The translations under genes and the position numbers were made by a program. The notes below the pieces were generated by a model. That model did not search any database. It was not told where the DNA came from and was given only the letters and a program-made list of their open reading frames with translations. Shown here piece after piece: positions 7,997 through 15,449 of a DNA stretch of 64,000 nt (position 1 is the stretch's first letter; each line of letters opens with the position of its first letter). Source of the DNA: Candidatus Eiseniibacteriota bacterium (GTDB lineage: Bacteria > Orphanbacterota > Orphanbacteria > Orphanbacterales > Orphanbacteraceae); contig JAJCZU010000006.1 in the NCBI GenBank assembly GCA_029262235.1, forward strand, positions 198,934-262,933. The letters run 5' to 3'.

Positions 7997-9580
7997 TGTT
8001 CGCGGCAGGCGCTCGAGTTCGGCACGCGCCGGATAGAAGTCGGGCTGTACGCGCAGCGCGTTACGGAACGCTTCCGCTGCATCCGCGGTCCGCCCCGTCT
8101 TCGCGAACAGGATGCCTTGATTGAGGTACACGAGATGGAGCGAACCGGAAGCGGCCCCTTCCTGGATCGCGAGCTGAAAGTGTTCTTCCGCCCTAATGAA
8201 GTCTCCGAGCTGTGCGTAGAAGGTTGCGATCTCGGTGTCCTGTTTCGCGAAACCGTAGTACTCGAACTGATCGGTGCGCACGAACAACCAGACAGCGAGT
8301 ACCGCGGTCCCGTAGATGGTCGCCTGCCGGAACGATCGCTTTCGGACCGCGTCCCACGTCGAGACGAGGCCGAACGCGGCGAGCGGAATCAGGCCGACGG
8401 CGATCGGCAGGCGATAGCGGCTCGTGACGTACAGAACGAGCAGGGAGAACAGATAGGCAAACGTATAAATGAGAACGGCTCCCGTCTCGCGCCATCGCCG
8501 GCACGAAAGAGCGAAGCCGAGTACGCCAAATGGTGCAATGAACTGAAATGCGGGCAGGAACCCGCGAAAGAGAGGGGAAAAGCGCCCGAAGAAATATTGA
8601 TTGTAGTTGTCGGGAACTTCATACCAGTTCCAGGCGAGAACGAACTTGCGACCGATCAGACCGAGTTCACGACCGGGATTCTCGAGTGCGAACCGAATAG
8701 CCTTGCGCATCCAGAAGGCGGATACCTCGGATGGCTTCAGTGCCCGACCAGATTCCCGTTCGGCGAGTCGCTTCGCATCCGTTTCCTCGTGCTCGGGGAC
8801 GGTCCGCACGTTGTCGGGAGGAGTATGCACACCCGTTGCTGCGGGATTGTTGCCGACGAAGAGATTGATGCCGGCGTCCGATTCCGTCATGACCCAGTCG
8901 TTTCCCACGACTCGATTGCGCGCCGTGACGGGCGCGATCGCGAGGAAAACGCCGACCAGAAAAACGAGGGCGGGCACGATGCGTCGTTTCTTCGCCCGAT
9001 CCCGGAGCGCGATCCAGGCGAGTAGAAACGGGAGCGCGAGAAGTAGATTGCCGCGCCCGCAGACGGCGATTCCATAGAGAAGTCCTCCGCCGAAGAGCAC
9101 GCGGTTCGTGAACGGGCGATCGGTCCTGGAGAGGACGAGGAGTGCGAGAGAGACGAAAAACAGGATGACGACCGATTTCAGCAGCATGTTGTCTTGAAAG
9201 ATGAATGTGCTGTAGGTCGCTGCGAGGAGACCGGCGACGACTCCCGCCCGGGTCCCGTACAGGCGGGTCGTCAGCAGAAACAGGAGGACGCACGTGGCCG
9301 ATCCGAGAACGGACTGTACCGCGCGCACAGCCGTGAAATCGCGTCCGAAAATCGTGTAGAGCGAACCCAGAAAATAGGGATAGAGCGGGGACTGATAGAA
9401 AACCTGATCGCCGGCCCAGTTCCCTCCCGCGATCTCCGCGGCGTGACGATCGTAGGCCGCGGCATCGATCATGAGCCGATCGCCGTAGGGCGTCTGGTTC
9501 AGATCGCTCAGGAACCAGAGTCGAAGAGCGAGCGCCAGTACGAAAATCACGGCGCTCCACAGCTTTCTGGAATGCATCAT
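7985..9580 (-). CDS. GT39/ArnT-type membrane glycosyltransferase with C-terminal TPR
   Basis: The 531-residue protein begins with a membrane segment (SAVIFVLALALRLWFL) followed by an Asp-containing periplasmic loop (DAAAYDRHAAEIAGG) and YQSPLYPYFLG, the arrangement of the GT-C superfamily (protein-mannosyl or lipid-linked sugar transferases). About ten further hydrophobic segments run to residue 440. The last 80 residues form about one and a half TPR units (YLNQGILFAKTGRTADAAEA, FRNALRVQPDFYPARAEL). GT39 enzymes transfer sugars from polyprenyl phosphate on the outer face of the inner membrane; acceptor and donor are unknown here. The ATG at 9580 is followed in frame by a second ATG. It is divergent from comM, with 71 bases between starts. 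Confidence 0.82.
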   Translation of the reverse strand: MMHSRKLWSAVIFVLALALRLWFLSDLNQTPYGDRLMIDAAAYDRHAAEIAGGNWAGDQVFYQSPLYPYFLGSLYTIFGRDFTAVRAVQSVLGSATCVLLFLLTTRLYGTRAGVVAGLLAATYSTFIFQDNMLLKSVVILFFVSLALLVLSRTDRPFTNRVLFGGGLLYGIAVCGRGNLLLALPFLLAWIALRDRAKKRRIVPALVFLVGVFLAIAPVTARNRVVGNDWVMTESDAGINLFVGNNPAATGVHTPPDNVRTVPEHEETDAKRLAERESGRALKPSEVSAFWMRKAIRFALENPGRELGLIGRKFVLAWNWYEVPDNYNQYFFGRFSPLFRGFLPAFQFIAPFGVLGFALSCRRWRETGAVLIYTFAYLFSLLVLYVTSRYRLPIAVGLIPLAAFGLVSTWDAVRKRSFRQATIYGTAVLAVWLFVRTDQFEYYGFAKQDTEIATFYAQLGDFIRAEEHFQLAIQEGAASGSLHLVYLNQGILFAKTGRTADAAEAFRNALRVQPDFYPARAELERLPRTSPQ

Positions 9581-9651
9581 AAGGCCTGTTTCCTTCCGGT
9601 CGGAAGATAGCGGGTCCCCAGCAGTGCGTCAAACATCGGAAGGGAGAGCCA

Positions 9652-11178
9652 TTGCTCGCAAGAGTGTACTCGGGGGTCGTGATCGGAATCGACGGGCGGA
9701 TCGTCGAAGTAGAGGCTGATCTGGCCGGGGGCCTGCCGTCGTTCACGGTCGTCGGGCTTCCCGGCACGGCCGTCCGCGAATCGAGGGAACGCGTGGCGGC
9801 GGCGGTACGCAACAGCGGGCTCTCGTTTCCCGCCCGCCGGATTACGATCAATCTGGCGCCGGCATCCATCCGCAAGGAGGGGGCTCTTTACGATCTTCCG
9901 ATCGCGGTCGGCATTCTGGCGGCATCGAAGCAGATCCGAACTGAAGGTCTCGAGAAGCTCTTGATCCTGGGCGAACTTTCGCTCGACGGGAGGCTCCTGC
10001 CGGTCAGGGGTGTTCTTTCGATCGTGCTCGGCGCAAGGGATGCCGGTCTCACCGGTCTCGTCGTTCCGGAGGAGAACGCGGAAGAAGCGTCTGCGGTCAC
10101 GAGCCTGCGGCTCTGGTCGGCGCGCAACCTGGAAAGTGCACTTGCCGTACTGCAGAATCCGGCTGCGCACGCAACCTACCGGCGCAAAGGATCGAGGCCG
10201 GGCAGAGCCGCGCACGCGATCGACTACGCGGATGTCCGGGGACAGATTCTCGCGAAACGCGCCGCGGAAGTCGCCGCTGCCGGTGGGCACAATCTGCTTC
10301 TCGTAGGATCTCCCGGTTCCGGCAAGACAATGATCGCCCGGCGCCTTCCCACGATTCTTCCTCCCCTGTCAGAGGAGGAAGCGCTCGAGTCGACCCGCGT
10401 TCATTCGGTCGCGGGTACGCTGCCGTCCGGTGTCTCTCTGCTCCGGGACCGGCCGTTTCGGGCGCCGCATCACTCGGTTTCCGACGCGGGGCTTCTCGGA
10501 GGCGGATCGCATCCCCGCCCCGGCGAAGTCTCACTTGCGCATCATGGCGTGCTCTTCCTCGACGAACTCCCGGAATTCCGGCGGGGCGCGCTCGAGGCCC
10601 TTCGTCAGCCGGTCGAGGAGGGCAGCGTCCGCGTCGTGCGCGCCGCCGCTTCGGTTCGATTTCCGTCCCGCTTCCTGCTCGTTGCTGCGATGAATCCCTG
10701 TCCCTGCGGCTATCTGGGTGAAACGCGATGCGCGTGCGATCCGTCACAGGTGAGCCGATACGCGGGCAAACTTTCCGGCCCTCTCCTCGACAGGATCGAT
10801 CTGCAGGTCGAAGTGGCTCGTGTGCGAAAGGAAGATCTCGCGGGAGGAGCGGATGGCGAGCCGTCAGCGTCGATTCGCGAACGTGTGGCCAGGGCGCGCA
10901 CGCTTCAGGTCGATCGCTACGGTTCGGCACTTCTTCGCAATGGCAGCGTGGAGCCCGGTGAACTCATCGCGCGCGGCAACTTCAAGTCGGACGCGGTTTC
11001 GTTCCTGGGAAACGGAATGGACAGGATCGGGTTTTCGGCGCGCGCCTACAATCGTATTCTCCGGGTCGCCCGCACCATTGCGGACCTTGCCGCGGAAGAT
11101 GCTGTGGAAGAGAGACACATCGCAGAAGCGATTCGCTATCGGTTGATGGACCGTCCTCGTTATGCGGGGAGCGCATGA
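9652..11178 (+). CDS. comM: YifB/ComM-family Mg-chelatase-like AAA+ ATPase
   Basis: This 508-residue protein has the full YifB layout. An N-terminal Lon-protease-like S5 fold (MLARVYSGVVIGIDGRIVEV) comes first, then a Walker A motif GSPGSGKTMIARRLPTILP (about 219-237) and a Walker B segment GVLFLDELPEF (about 299-309). A cysteine-rich loop NPCPCGYLGE...CACDPSQVSRY and the C-terminal helical domain follow. The start is a TTG at 9652, chosen because the family begins MLARVYS and GGGAG lies just upstream. ComM promotes branch migration of integrating DNA during natural transformation; that role is known for proteobacterial homologues and is only presumed here. The stop lies 10 bases from the convergent exporter gene. 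Confidence 0.94.
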   Translation: MLARVYSGVVIGIDGRIVEVEADLAGGLPSFTVVGLPGTAVRESRERVAAAVRNSGLSFPARRITINLAPASIRKEGALYDLPIAVGILAASKQIRTEGLEKLLILGELSLDGRLLPVRGVLSIVLGARDAGLTGLVVPEENAEEASAVTSLRLWSARNLESALAVLQNPAAHATYRRKGSRPGRAAHAIDYADVRGQILAKRAAEVAAAGGHNLLLVGSPGSGKTMIARRLPTILPPLSEEEALESTRVHSVAGTLPSGVSLLRDRPFRAPHHSVSDAGLLGGGSHPRPGEVSLAHHGVLFLDELPEFRRGALEALRQPVEEGSVRVVRAAASVRFPSRFLLVAAMNPCPCGYLGETRCACDPSQVSRYAGKLSGPLLDRIDLQVEVARVRKEDLAGGADGEPSASIRERVARARTLQVDRYGSALLRNGSVEPGELIARGNFKSDAVSFLGNGMDRIGFSARAYNRILRVARTIADLAAEDAVEERHIAEAIRYRLMDRPRYAGSA

Positions 11179-11188
11179 GAAGGAATGG

Positions 11189-12055
11189 TCAGCCTGGGCC
11201 GGGAGTTCCCGTCGCGGGCCGCTGCTTTTCCAGAATGACGAGCGCGATGCCGCCCAGGATTGCGACGGTCGCAATCGCGAGTCGCATCGTCAGGTCTTCT
11301 CCCAGGAAAAGGATTCCCCCGAACGCCGCGATCACGGGAACGCTGAGCTGTACGGTTGCCGCGTGGGATGCCTTGAGGCCGGGGAGAGCGGAGTACCAGA
11401 TGGCGTAGCCGATACCGGAGGTCAGCGCGCCGGATGCAGCAGCGTACGCGATACCGGCAACCTCAAGGGAGCTGCTCCGGAACGTGAGCGCGCTCAGGAT
11501 GACAGCGACAGGGACCGCGCGTATGAAATTGCCCGCGGTTACCTGGACAGGGTCACCGGCGGAGCGTCCACGAAGCGAATAGATACCCCATGAGATGCCG
11601 GCGACCAGCATGAGCAGGCCCCCCGCGAGCGGCGGGGCGGACAGGCCGGGCAGCAGGAGTCCGATCAGCCCGGCGGAAGCGAGACCGATCCCGGCGATCT
11701 GTGGGCCGCGCAGTCGCTCGCCTGACAGGATGCCGTGTCCGATCATCGTTACCTGCACGGCTCCGAACAAAAGGAGGGCACCGGTGCCGGCCGGCAGTGT
11801 CAGGTAGGCGAACGAAAAACCGGCGGCGTATGCAAACAGCGCCAGTGCCGACAGCCACGTGCCTTTTCCCTGCGGTGACACGCTCCGCAGTTGCACGATG
11901 ATCCAGAGAGCGATCGCTCCGGCGATCAGGCGCACGGCCGTGAAACTGGCGGCATCCATATCCGTATGCGTGAGGCCCGCGCGACAGAGGAGTGAATTCC
12001 CCGCGAAAGCGGTCATGGCGAGAGTCGTGAGAATCGCGAGCCGGGATTGAGACAT
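11189..12055 (-). CDS. EamA/DMT-superfamily exporter
   Basis: The 288-residue protein has ten predicted membrane segments in two EamA repeats (for example LAILTTLAMTAFAGNSLLCR and GIAYAAASGALTSGIGYAIW). This is the standard length and fold of drug/metabolite transporters. The C-terminus has the typical PVIAAFGGILFLGEDL helix. The ATG at 12055 is chosen because AAAGGAG lies six bases upstream; the frame remains open further upstream but overlaps the YaiI gene and is not coding there. Substrate is unknown; relatives export amino acids, metabolites or drugs. It lies 47 bases after the yaiI-family gene on the same strand and is probably cotranscribed with it. Confidence 0.88.
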   Translation of the reverse strand: MSQSRLAILTTLAMTAFAGNSLLCRAGLTHTDMDAASFTAVRLIAGAIALWIIVQLRSVSPQGKGTWLSALALFAYAAGFSFAYLTLPAGTGALLLFGAVQVTMIGHGILSGERLRGPQIAGIGLASAGLIGLLLPGLSAPPLAGGLLMLVAGISWGIYSLRGRSAGDPVQVTAGNFIRAVPVAVILSALTFRSSSLEVAGIAYAAASGALTSGIGYAIWYSALPGLKASHAATVQLSVPVIAAFGGILFLGEDLTMRLAIATVAILGGIALVILEKQRPATGTPGPG

Positions 12056-12102
12056 GCCGCTCCTTTCGGATGCACGATGTTCGCCCTCCGGCGAGCCTCT
12101 GC

Positions 12103-12591
12103 CTACTCGCCTGCGGAAAATCGCGTCAGAAAGCGGTCGAGATGATCGGCGAACGACTTGCGGTCGCTCTTGCTGAGTGACGGCGGACCACCCGTGTTGA
12201 TCCCGCTGCCGCGAAGAGTATCCATGAAATCGCGCATGTTGAGAAGCTGCCCGATGGTGTCGGACGAGTAGAGTTCTCCCCGATGGCTGAGCGCGTGTGC
12301 CCCCTCCTCGATCACTTCTGCGGCCAGGGGAATATCGCTCGTGATGACGAGATCGCCCGGGGAGAGTCGCTTCACGATTTCGCTGTCGGCAACGTCGAGG
12401 CCCGACGCGACGTGGAGCATGCTGATATTCGGTGCGCGCGGGATGCGCATCGGTTGGTTCGCGACCAGGATGAGCGGGATCCCCGTCCGCTGCGCCGCGC
12501 GAAACAGGATCTCCTTGATGACGACGGGACAGGCGTCGGCGTCGACCCAGACCGAATGTTTTGCCGGGACGGCCGGCTGGTTCGACGCCAT
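12103..12591 (-). CDS. YaiI/YqxD family (DUF188) protein
   Basis: The 162-residue product carries the signature start [21 protein letters not shown], then [18 protein letters not shown] and [20 protein letters not shown]. These give the conserved Asp set of this PIN-like fold. The C-terminus ([14 protein letters not shown]) matches the family end. I start at the ATG at 12591 because AAAGGAAG sits just upstream, although the frame remains open to 12669. The biochemical role of DUF188 proteins is not established; the fold suggests a nucleotide- or nucleic-acid-related hydrolase. It precedes the DMT exporter gene on the same strand. Confidence 0.92.
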   Translation of the reverse strand: MASNQPAVPAKHSVWVDADACPVVIKEILFRAAQRTGIPLILVANQPMRIPRAPNISMLHVASGLDVADSEIVKRLSPGDLVITSDIPLAAEVIEEGAHALSHRGELYSSDTIGQLLNMRDFMDTLRGSGINTGGPPSLSKSDRKSFADHLDRFLTRFSAGE

Positions 12592-12732
12592 CGAGACTTC
12601 CTTTCGGCAACCCGGCCCGCTCCCCGGCCGATCCTCCCTGATCATAATGCCCGCGGGCCCGCGTGACAATCTTCGCGCCTCGGAGCAGGCCCCTTCCTGT
12701 CCCGGGACGCGCGCCTCTCTTTCCAGTTTCGC

Positions 12733-12763
12733 TTGACCATCTGCTGTCTTGCCTAACTATAAC
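12733..12763 (+). promoter_or_regulatory. Possible promoter before the OmpA-domain remnant
   Basis: TTGACC (12733-12738) and TATAAC (12758-12763) are separated by 19 bases. The -10 element abuts or lies inside what is now the open frame of the remnant, so either this is the original promoter brought close by deletion of the gene start, or the match is chance. Confidence 0.3.
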
Positions 12764-13209
12764 GATGAGGCCGGGACATACGTACTGCCCGTTCCACTCC
12801 AGTCGGAGCTTGCGAATCTGCAGCGAACGGAAAGGATCAAAGTCGACAAGCTCGACGCCGATCTCAAGAGGGCGCTTGCCGGTCTCGAAGCGGGAAAGAA
12901 GATTCGTCTCGACGGCAATCGGATCGTCATGACGAACTCGGTATTGTTCGCTTCGGGAAGTGTCGAGATCACGCCCGAGGGCAAAAAGGTCCTGAACGAG
13001 ATCTGGAGCGTACTGGTACAGTACCCGGACCGTGACATTCTGATCGAAGGTCATACGGACAACGCCGATTGCCCAGAAAGCGCAGGGGAAATACAAGTCC
13101 AACTGGGAGCTCTCGACGGCGCGCTCGCTGTCCGTGCTGCATCACGTGCGCGGAACAAAGGGCGCGAAGCCCTTTTACTTCATTACGTTCCCCCGCATTC
13201 GTTTCCCGT
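12749..13209 (+). pseudogene. Frameshifted and truncated OmpA-domain (peptidoglycan-associated) protein remnant
   Basis: Reading from a TTG at 12749 gives a short coiled region and then the OmpA core NRIVMTNSVLFASGSVEITP and ILIEGHTDN at 13037-13065. Just after HTDN the frame no longer fits. In the +1 frame from about 13069 the family sequence resumes as IAQKAQGKYKSNWELSTARS, then LSVLHHVRGTKGAKPFYFIT. One or two bases have therefore been gained or lost near 13063-13070. There is no signal peptide and an in-frame stop lies just upstream at 12734, so the 5' part is gone. The shifted frame runs out into the end of the convergent ccoG gene without a proper family C-terminus. A sequencing error could explain the frameshift but not the missing N-terminus. 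Confidence 0.8.
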
Positions 13210-14676
13210 TTACGGCCCCCGAAACGGCAGGCGGAATTCGCGCCGCACGCCCGTCAGTGAATCGACGAGTACGATCGTATGTTCGAACGGGGCGGAGAAA
13301 TCCGTGCGCGCCATCGTGGCGAACAGGGGTATCTTCGAATCGCCGAGCGACGGGAGCGCAAGCCGCGCGCGCGGCACCACGTAGTCGATATGCACAGGAT
13401 CACCGCTCGCGTCTTCGAGCGCCTGCATGCCGGGGTCTTCGGTCGTCTCGACGAGCACGATCATTTCGCGGGTCGATTTGTTCTGCACGTGCAGCGTGTA
13501 CTGATTCTCGATCCTGCCGTCATGGATTCGAAACGGGAGTCCCTGCGGGCGGAGCAGTGTAACTTCGAGCGGGGTTCTGCGCGACGCCACAGCCGTAAAC
13601 ACGCTCGCCCCGATCAGGAGCAATACGAGATAGATCGCGAAGCGCGGCCGTAACAGGGAGCGCCGCTTTCCGGTCTCGAATCCGCGCTCCGAGTCGTACC
13701 GGATCAGGCCCTTCGGTTTATCCACCTTCTCCATGATGGCATCACAAGCGTCGATGCAGTTCGTGCAGCCGACACACTCCATCTGCACACCGTTTCGGAT
13801 ATCGATCCCGGTCGGACACACGGCTACGCAGCGAAAGCAGTCGACGCAGTCTCCGCCGGAGTCGAGCTTCCTGCCGCGTGGCTCACCGCGCTGCCTGTCA
13901 TACCCGATCGTAATCGTGTCGGCGTCGACGAGGGTGGATTGCAGGCGCCCGTACGGACAGATGATCAGGCACGTCTGCTCACGAAACCAGGTGAAGTCGA
14001 AGAAGAGAACGGCGGTCCAGAACATGCTCCAGAAGAACGCGGTGGGGTGAGCCCCCGGCCGGCTCCGTACGACTTCGAGCAGCTCTTTCACGGGAATGAA
14101 GTACGACAGAAACACGTGCGCCGTTACATACGCAAGAGCGAGAAAGATCGAAAGCTTAACCGCCTTGCGCCAGAACCTGTCGAGCGTCAGGGGGCCCTGG
14201 TTGCGGCGTATGCGGCGCTCTCCCGGACCCTCGATCCAGCGCTCGATGCGACGGAACACGCCTTCCAGAAACACGGTTTGCGGGCATGCGTAGCCGCACC
14301 AGACCCGTCCCCACAGTGAAGTGACGAAGAAGAGCGCGAATCCCATCCCCGAGATCAGAAAGAACACGAGGTAGAAGTCCTGGCTCGTGAAGACGAAACC
14401 GAACAGGTGGGCGACCCGTCCGGGAATGTCGATATGAACCGCGGGAGCACCCTGGATCGTGATCCACGGCAGAAGCACGTAGAATGCGAGCAGCAGGGCC
14501 CACACGATGTTCTTGCGCACCTGCCATTTGCCGTGCACATCGGCGGGGTGCAGGAAGTTGCGCGATCCGTCCTCGTTGATGGTGTAGAGCGTCTCGAGAT
14601 CGGGACGCCGCGCGCGCGGTCGTCCGGTGCGCGTGCCGCCTGCCGGTTTCCTGTTCTCCATCCCCGTTTCGTTCAT
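13210..14676 (-). CDS. ccoG: Cytochrome c oxidase accessory protein CcoG (polyferredoxin)
   Basis: The 488-residue protein has five membrane segments in the first 330 residues, with conserved GRVWCGYACPQTVFLEGVF and CLIICPYGRLQS. A dicluster ferredoxin domain follows with DCVDCFRCVAVCP and ECVGCTNCIDAC, and then a C-terminal Ig-like FixG domain (YTLHVQNKSTREM). CcoG/FixG/RdxA reduces copper for cbb3 oxidase assembly in studied proteobacteria. It is the last gene of the cco operon, seven bases after ccoP. An ATG at 14676 is used; the next (M6) is a plausible alternative. It converges on the OmpA-domain remnant. Confidence 0.95.
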   Translation of the reverse strand: MNETGMENRKPAGGTRTGRPRARRPDLETLYTINEDGSRNFLHPADVHGKWQVRKNIVWALLLAFYVLLPWITIQGAPAVHIDIPGRVAHLFGFVFTSQDFYLVFFLISGMGFALFFVTSLWGRVWCGYACPQTVFLEGVFRRIERWIEGPGERRIRRNQGPLTLDRFWRKAVKLSIFLALAYVTAHVFLSYFIPVKELLEVVRSRPGAHPTAFFWSMFWTAVLFFDFTWFREQTCLIICPYGRLQSTLVDADTITIGYDRQRGEPRGRKLDSGGDCVDCFRCVAVCPTGIDIRNGVQMECVGCTNCIDACDAIMEKVDKPKGLIRYDSERGFETGKRRSLLRPRFAIYLVLLLIGASVFTAVASRRTPLEVTLLRPQGLPFRIHDGRIENQYTLHVQNKSTREMIVLVETTEDPGMQALEDASGDPVHIDYVVPRARLALPSLGDSKIPLFATMARTDFSAPFEHTIVLVDSLTGVRREFRLPFRGP

Positions 14677-14682
14677 GGCTGT

Positions 14683-15249
14683 TCAACCTTCTTCCGGCTC
14701 ACCCTCGGGGTCCTTGCCGGGAAGCTGCTTTCCCTTGATGCTGCTGATCAGAAAGGCCGTCACGTCCTGGATCTTGCTCGGGCTCATCGATTCGCCCCAG
14801 GCGACCATGCCCTTTTCGGGAACTCCGTTCGTGATCGTCGTATAGATCTGAAGGGGCTTCCCGCCGTGGAGCCAGTACCGATCCGTCAGATTCGGTCCGA
14901 TCGAACCGCTTCCGTCCGCGAGGTGGCATTCGACGCAGTTCTGGACCCAGATCCGGGAGCCGGCATCGACGCGATCGGGAATCCGGGAAACGAGGATGAG
15001 CGACTCATCCGAAATGTCCATGCCTTCCATGCGCGCGAGCTGTTCCGCGGCCGCACTGGCGACTTCGGCGCGGTAGGCTTCGAGCGGAAGCGTTCCCCTG
15101 TCGAACGTATGGACGATGCCCCAGTAGAGGAATGAGAAAATGATCGTGCCGTACAGGAGCCAGAGCCACCAGTTCGGCATCCGGTTGTCGTACTCCTGTA
15201 TCCCGTCGTACTCATGATCAAACAGTTCGTCTTTTCTATGTTGAGCCAT
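14683..15249 (-). CDS. ccoP: cbb3 oxidase subunit CcoP-like, single-haem c-type cytochrome
   Basis: The 188-residue protein starts at the ATG at 15249, overlapping the ccoQ stop. The N-terminus is the FixP/CcoP signature (HEYDGIQEYDNRMPNWW) followed by one membrane helix (LWLLYGTIIFSFLYWGIVH). The periplasmic part holds a single haem c site, C105-VE-C108-H109, with a probable Met ligand in GMVAWGESM. Canonical CcoP carries two CxxCH haem sites and is about 300 residues; here the first haem domain is replaced by a short helical linker (about 55-95). The protein would bring electrons to CcoNO in the periplasm. The family call is secure; the single-haem form is the unusual part. Confidence 0.92.
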   Translation of the reverse strand: MAQHRKDELFDHEYDGIQEYDNRMPNWWLWLLYGTIIFSFLYWGIVHTFDRGTLPLEAYRAEVASAAAEQLARMEGMDISDESLILVSRIPDRVDAGSRIWVQNCVECHLADGSGSIGPNLTDRYWLHGGKPLQIYTTITNGVPEKGMVAWGESMSPSKIQDVTAFLISSIKGKQLPGKDPEGEPEEG

Positions 15250-15449
15250 TAGATTCTCTCCTTCGCATCGGAGGGAACCGTGATTTCGTCGGATTCCAGC
15301 GGCATGACTGCGAGGTCGTGCCACTGGTCTCGTGAGCGTCTCCAGACGAGAACACGGAACAGAACGGCGAGGAACACCGTGAAGAAGATCCCGAACCCGA
15401 TCACGGGCCATAGCAGTAGATCGCTGGAAGCAAAGAACTGTTTATACAT
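15249..15449 (-). CDS. ccoQ: CcoQ-like small membrane subunit
   Basis: A 66-residue protein with one membrane helix (LLWPVIGFGIFFTVFLAVLF), a basic WRRSRD motif after it and an acidic tail matches CcoQ, which stabilises cbb3 oxidase. Its start codon shares a base with the ccoNO stop and its stop overlaps the ccoP start, so position as well as topology supports the call. Confidence 0.85.
   Translation of the reverse strand: MYKQFFASSDLLLWPVIGFGIFFTVFLAVLFRVLVWRRSRDQWHDLAVMPLESDEITVPSDAKERI

Noticed and set aside
12056-13102. Upstream extension of the exporter frame over the yaiI gene and the OmpA remnant
   Set aside because: The extension is a shadow of other genes; the exporter has a good ribosome binding site and family start at 12055.
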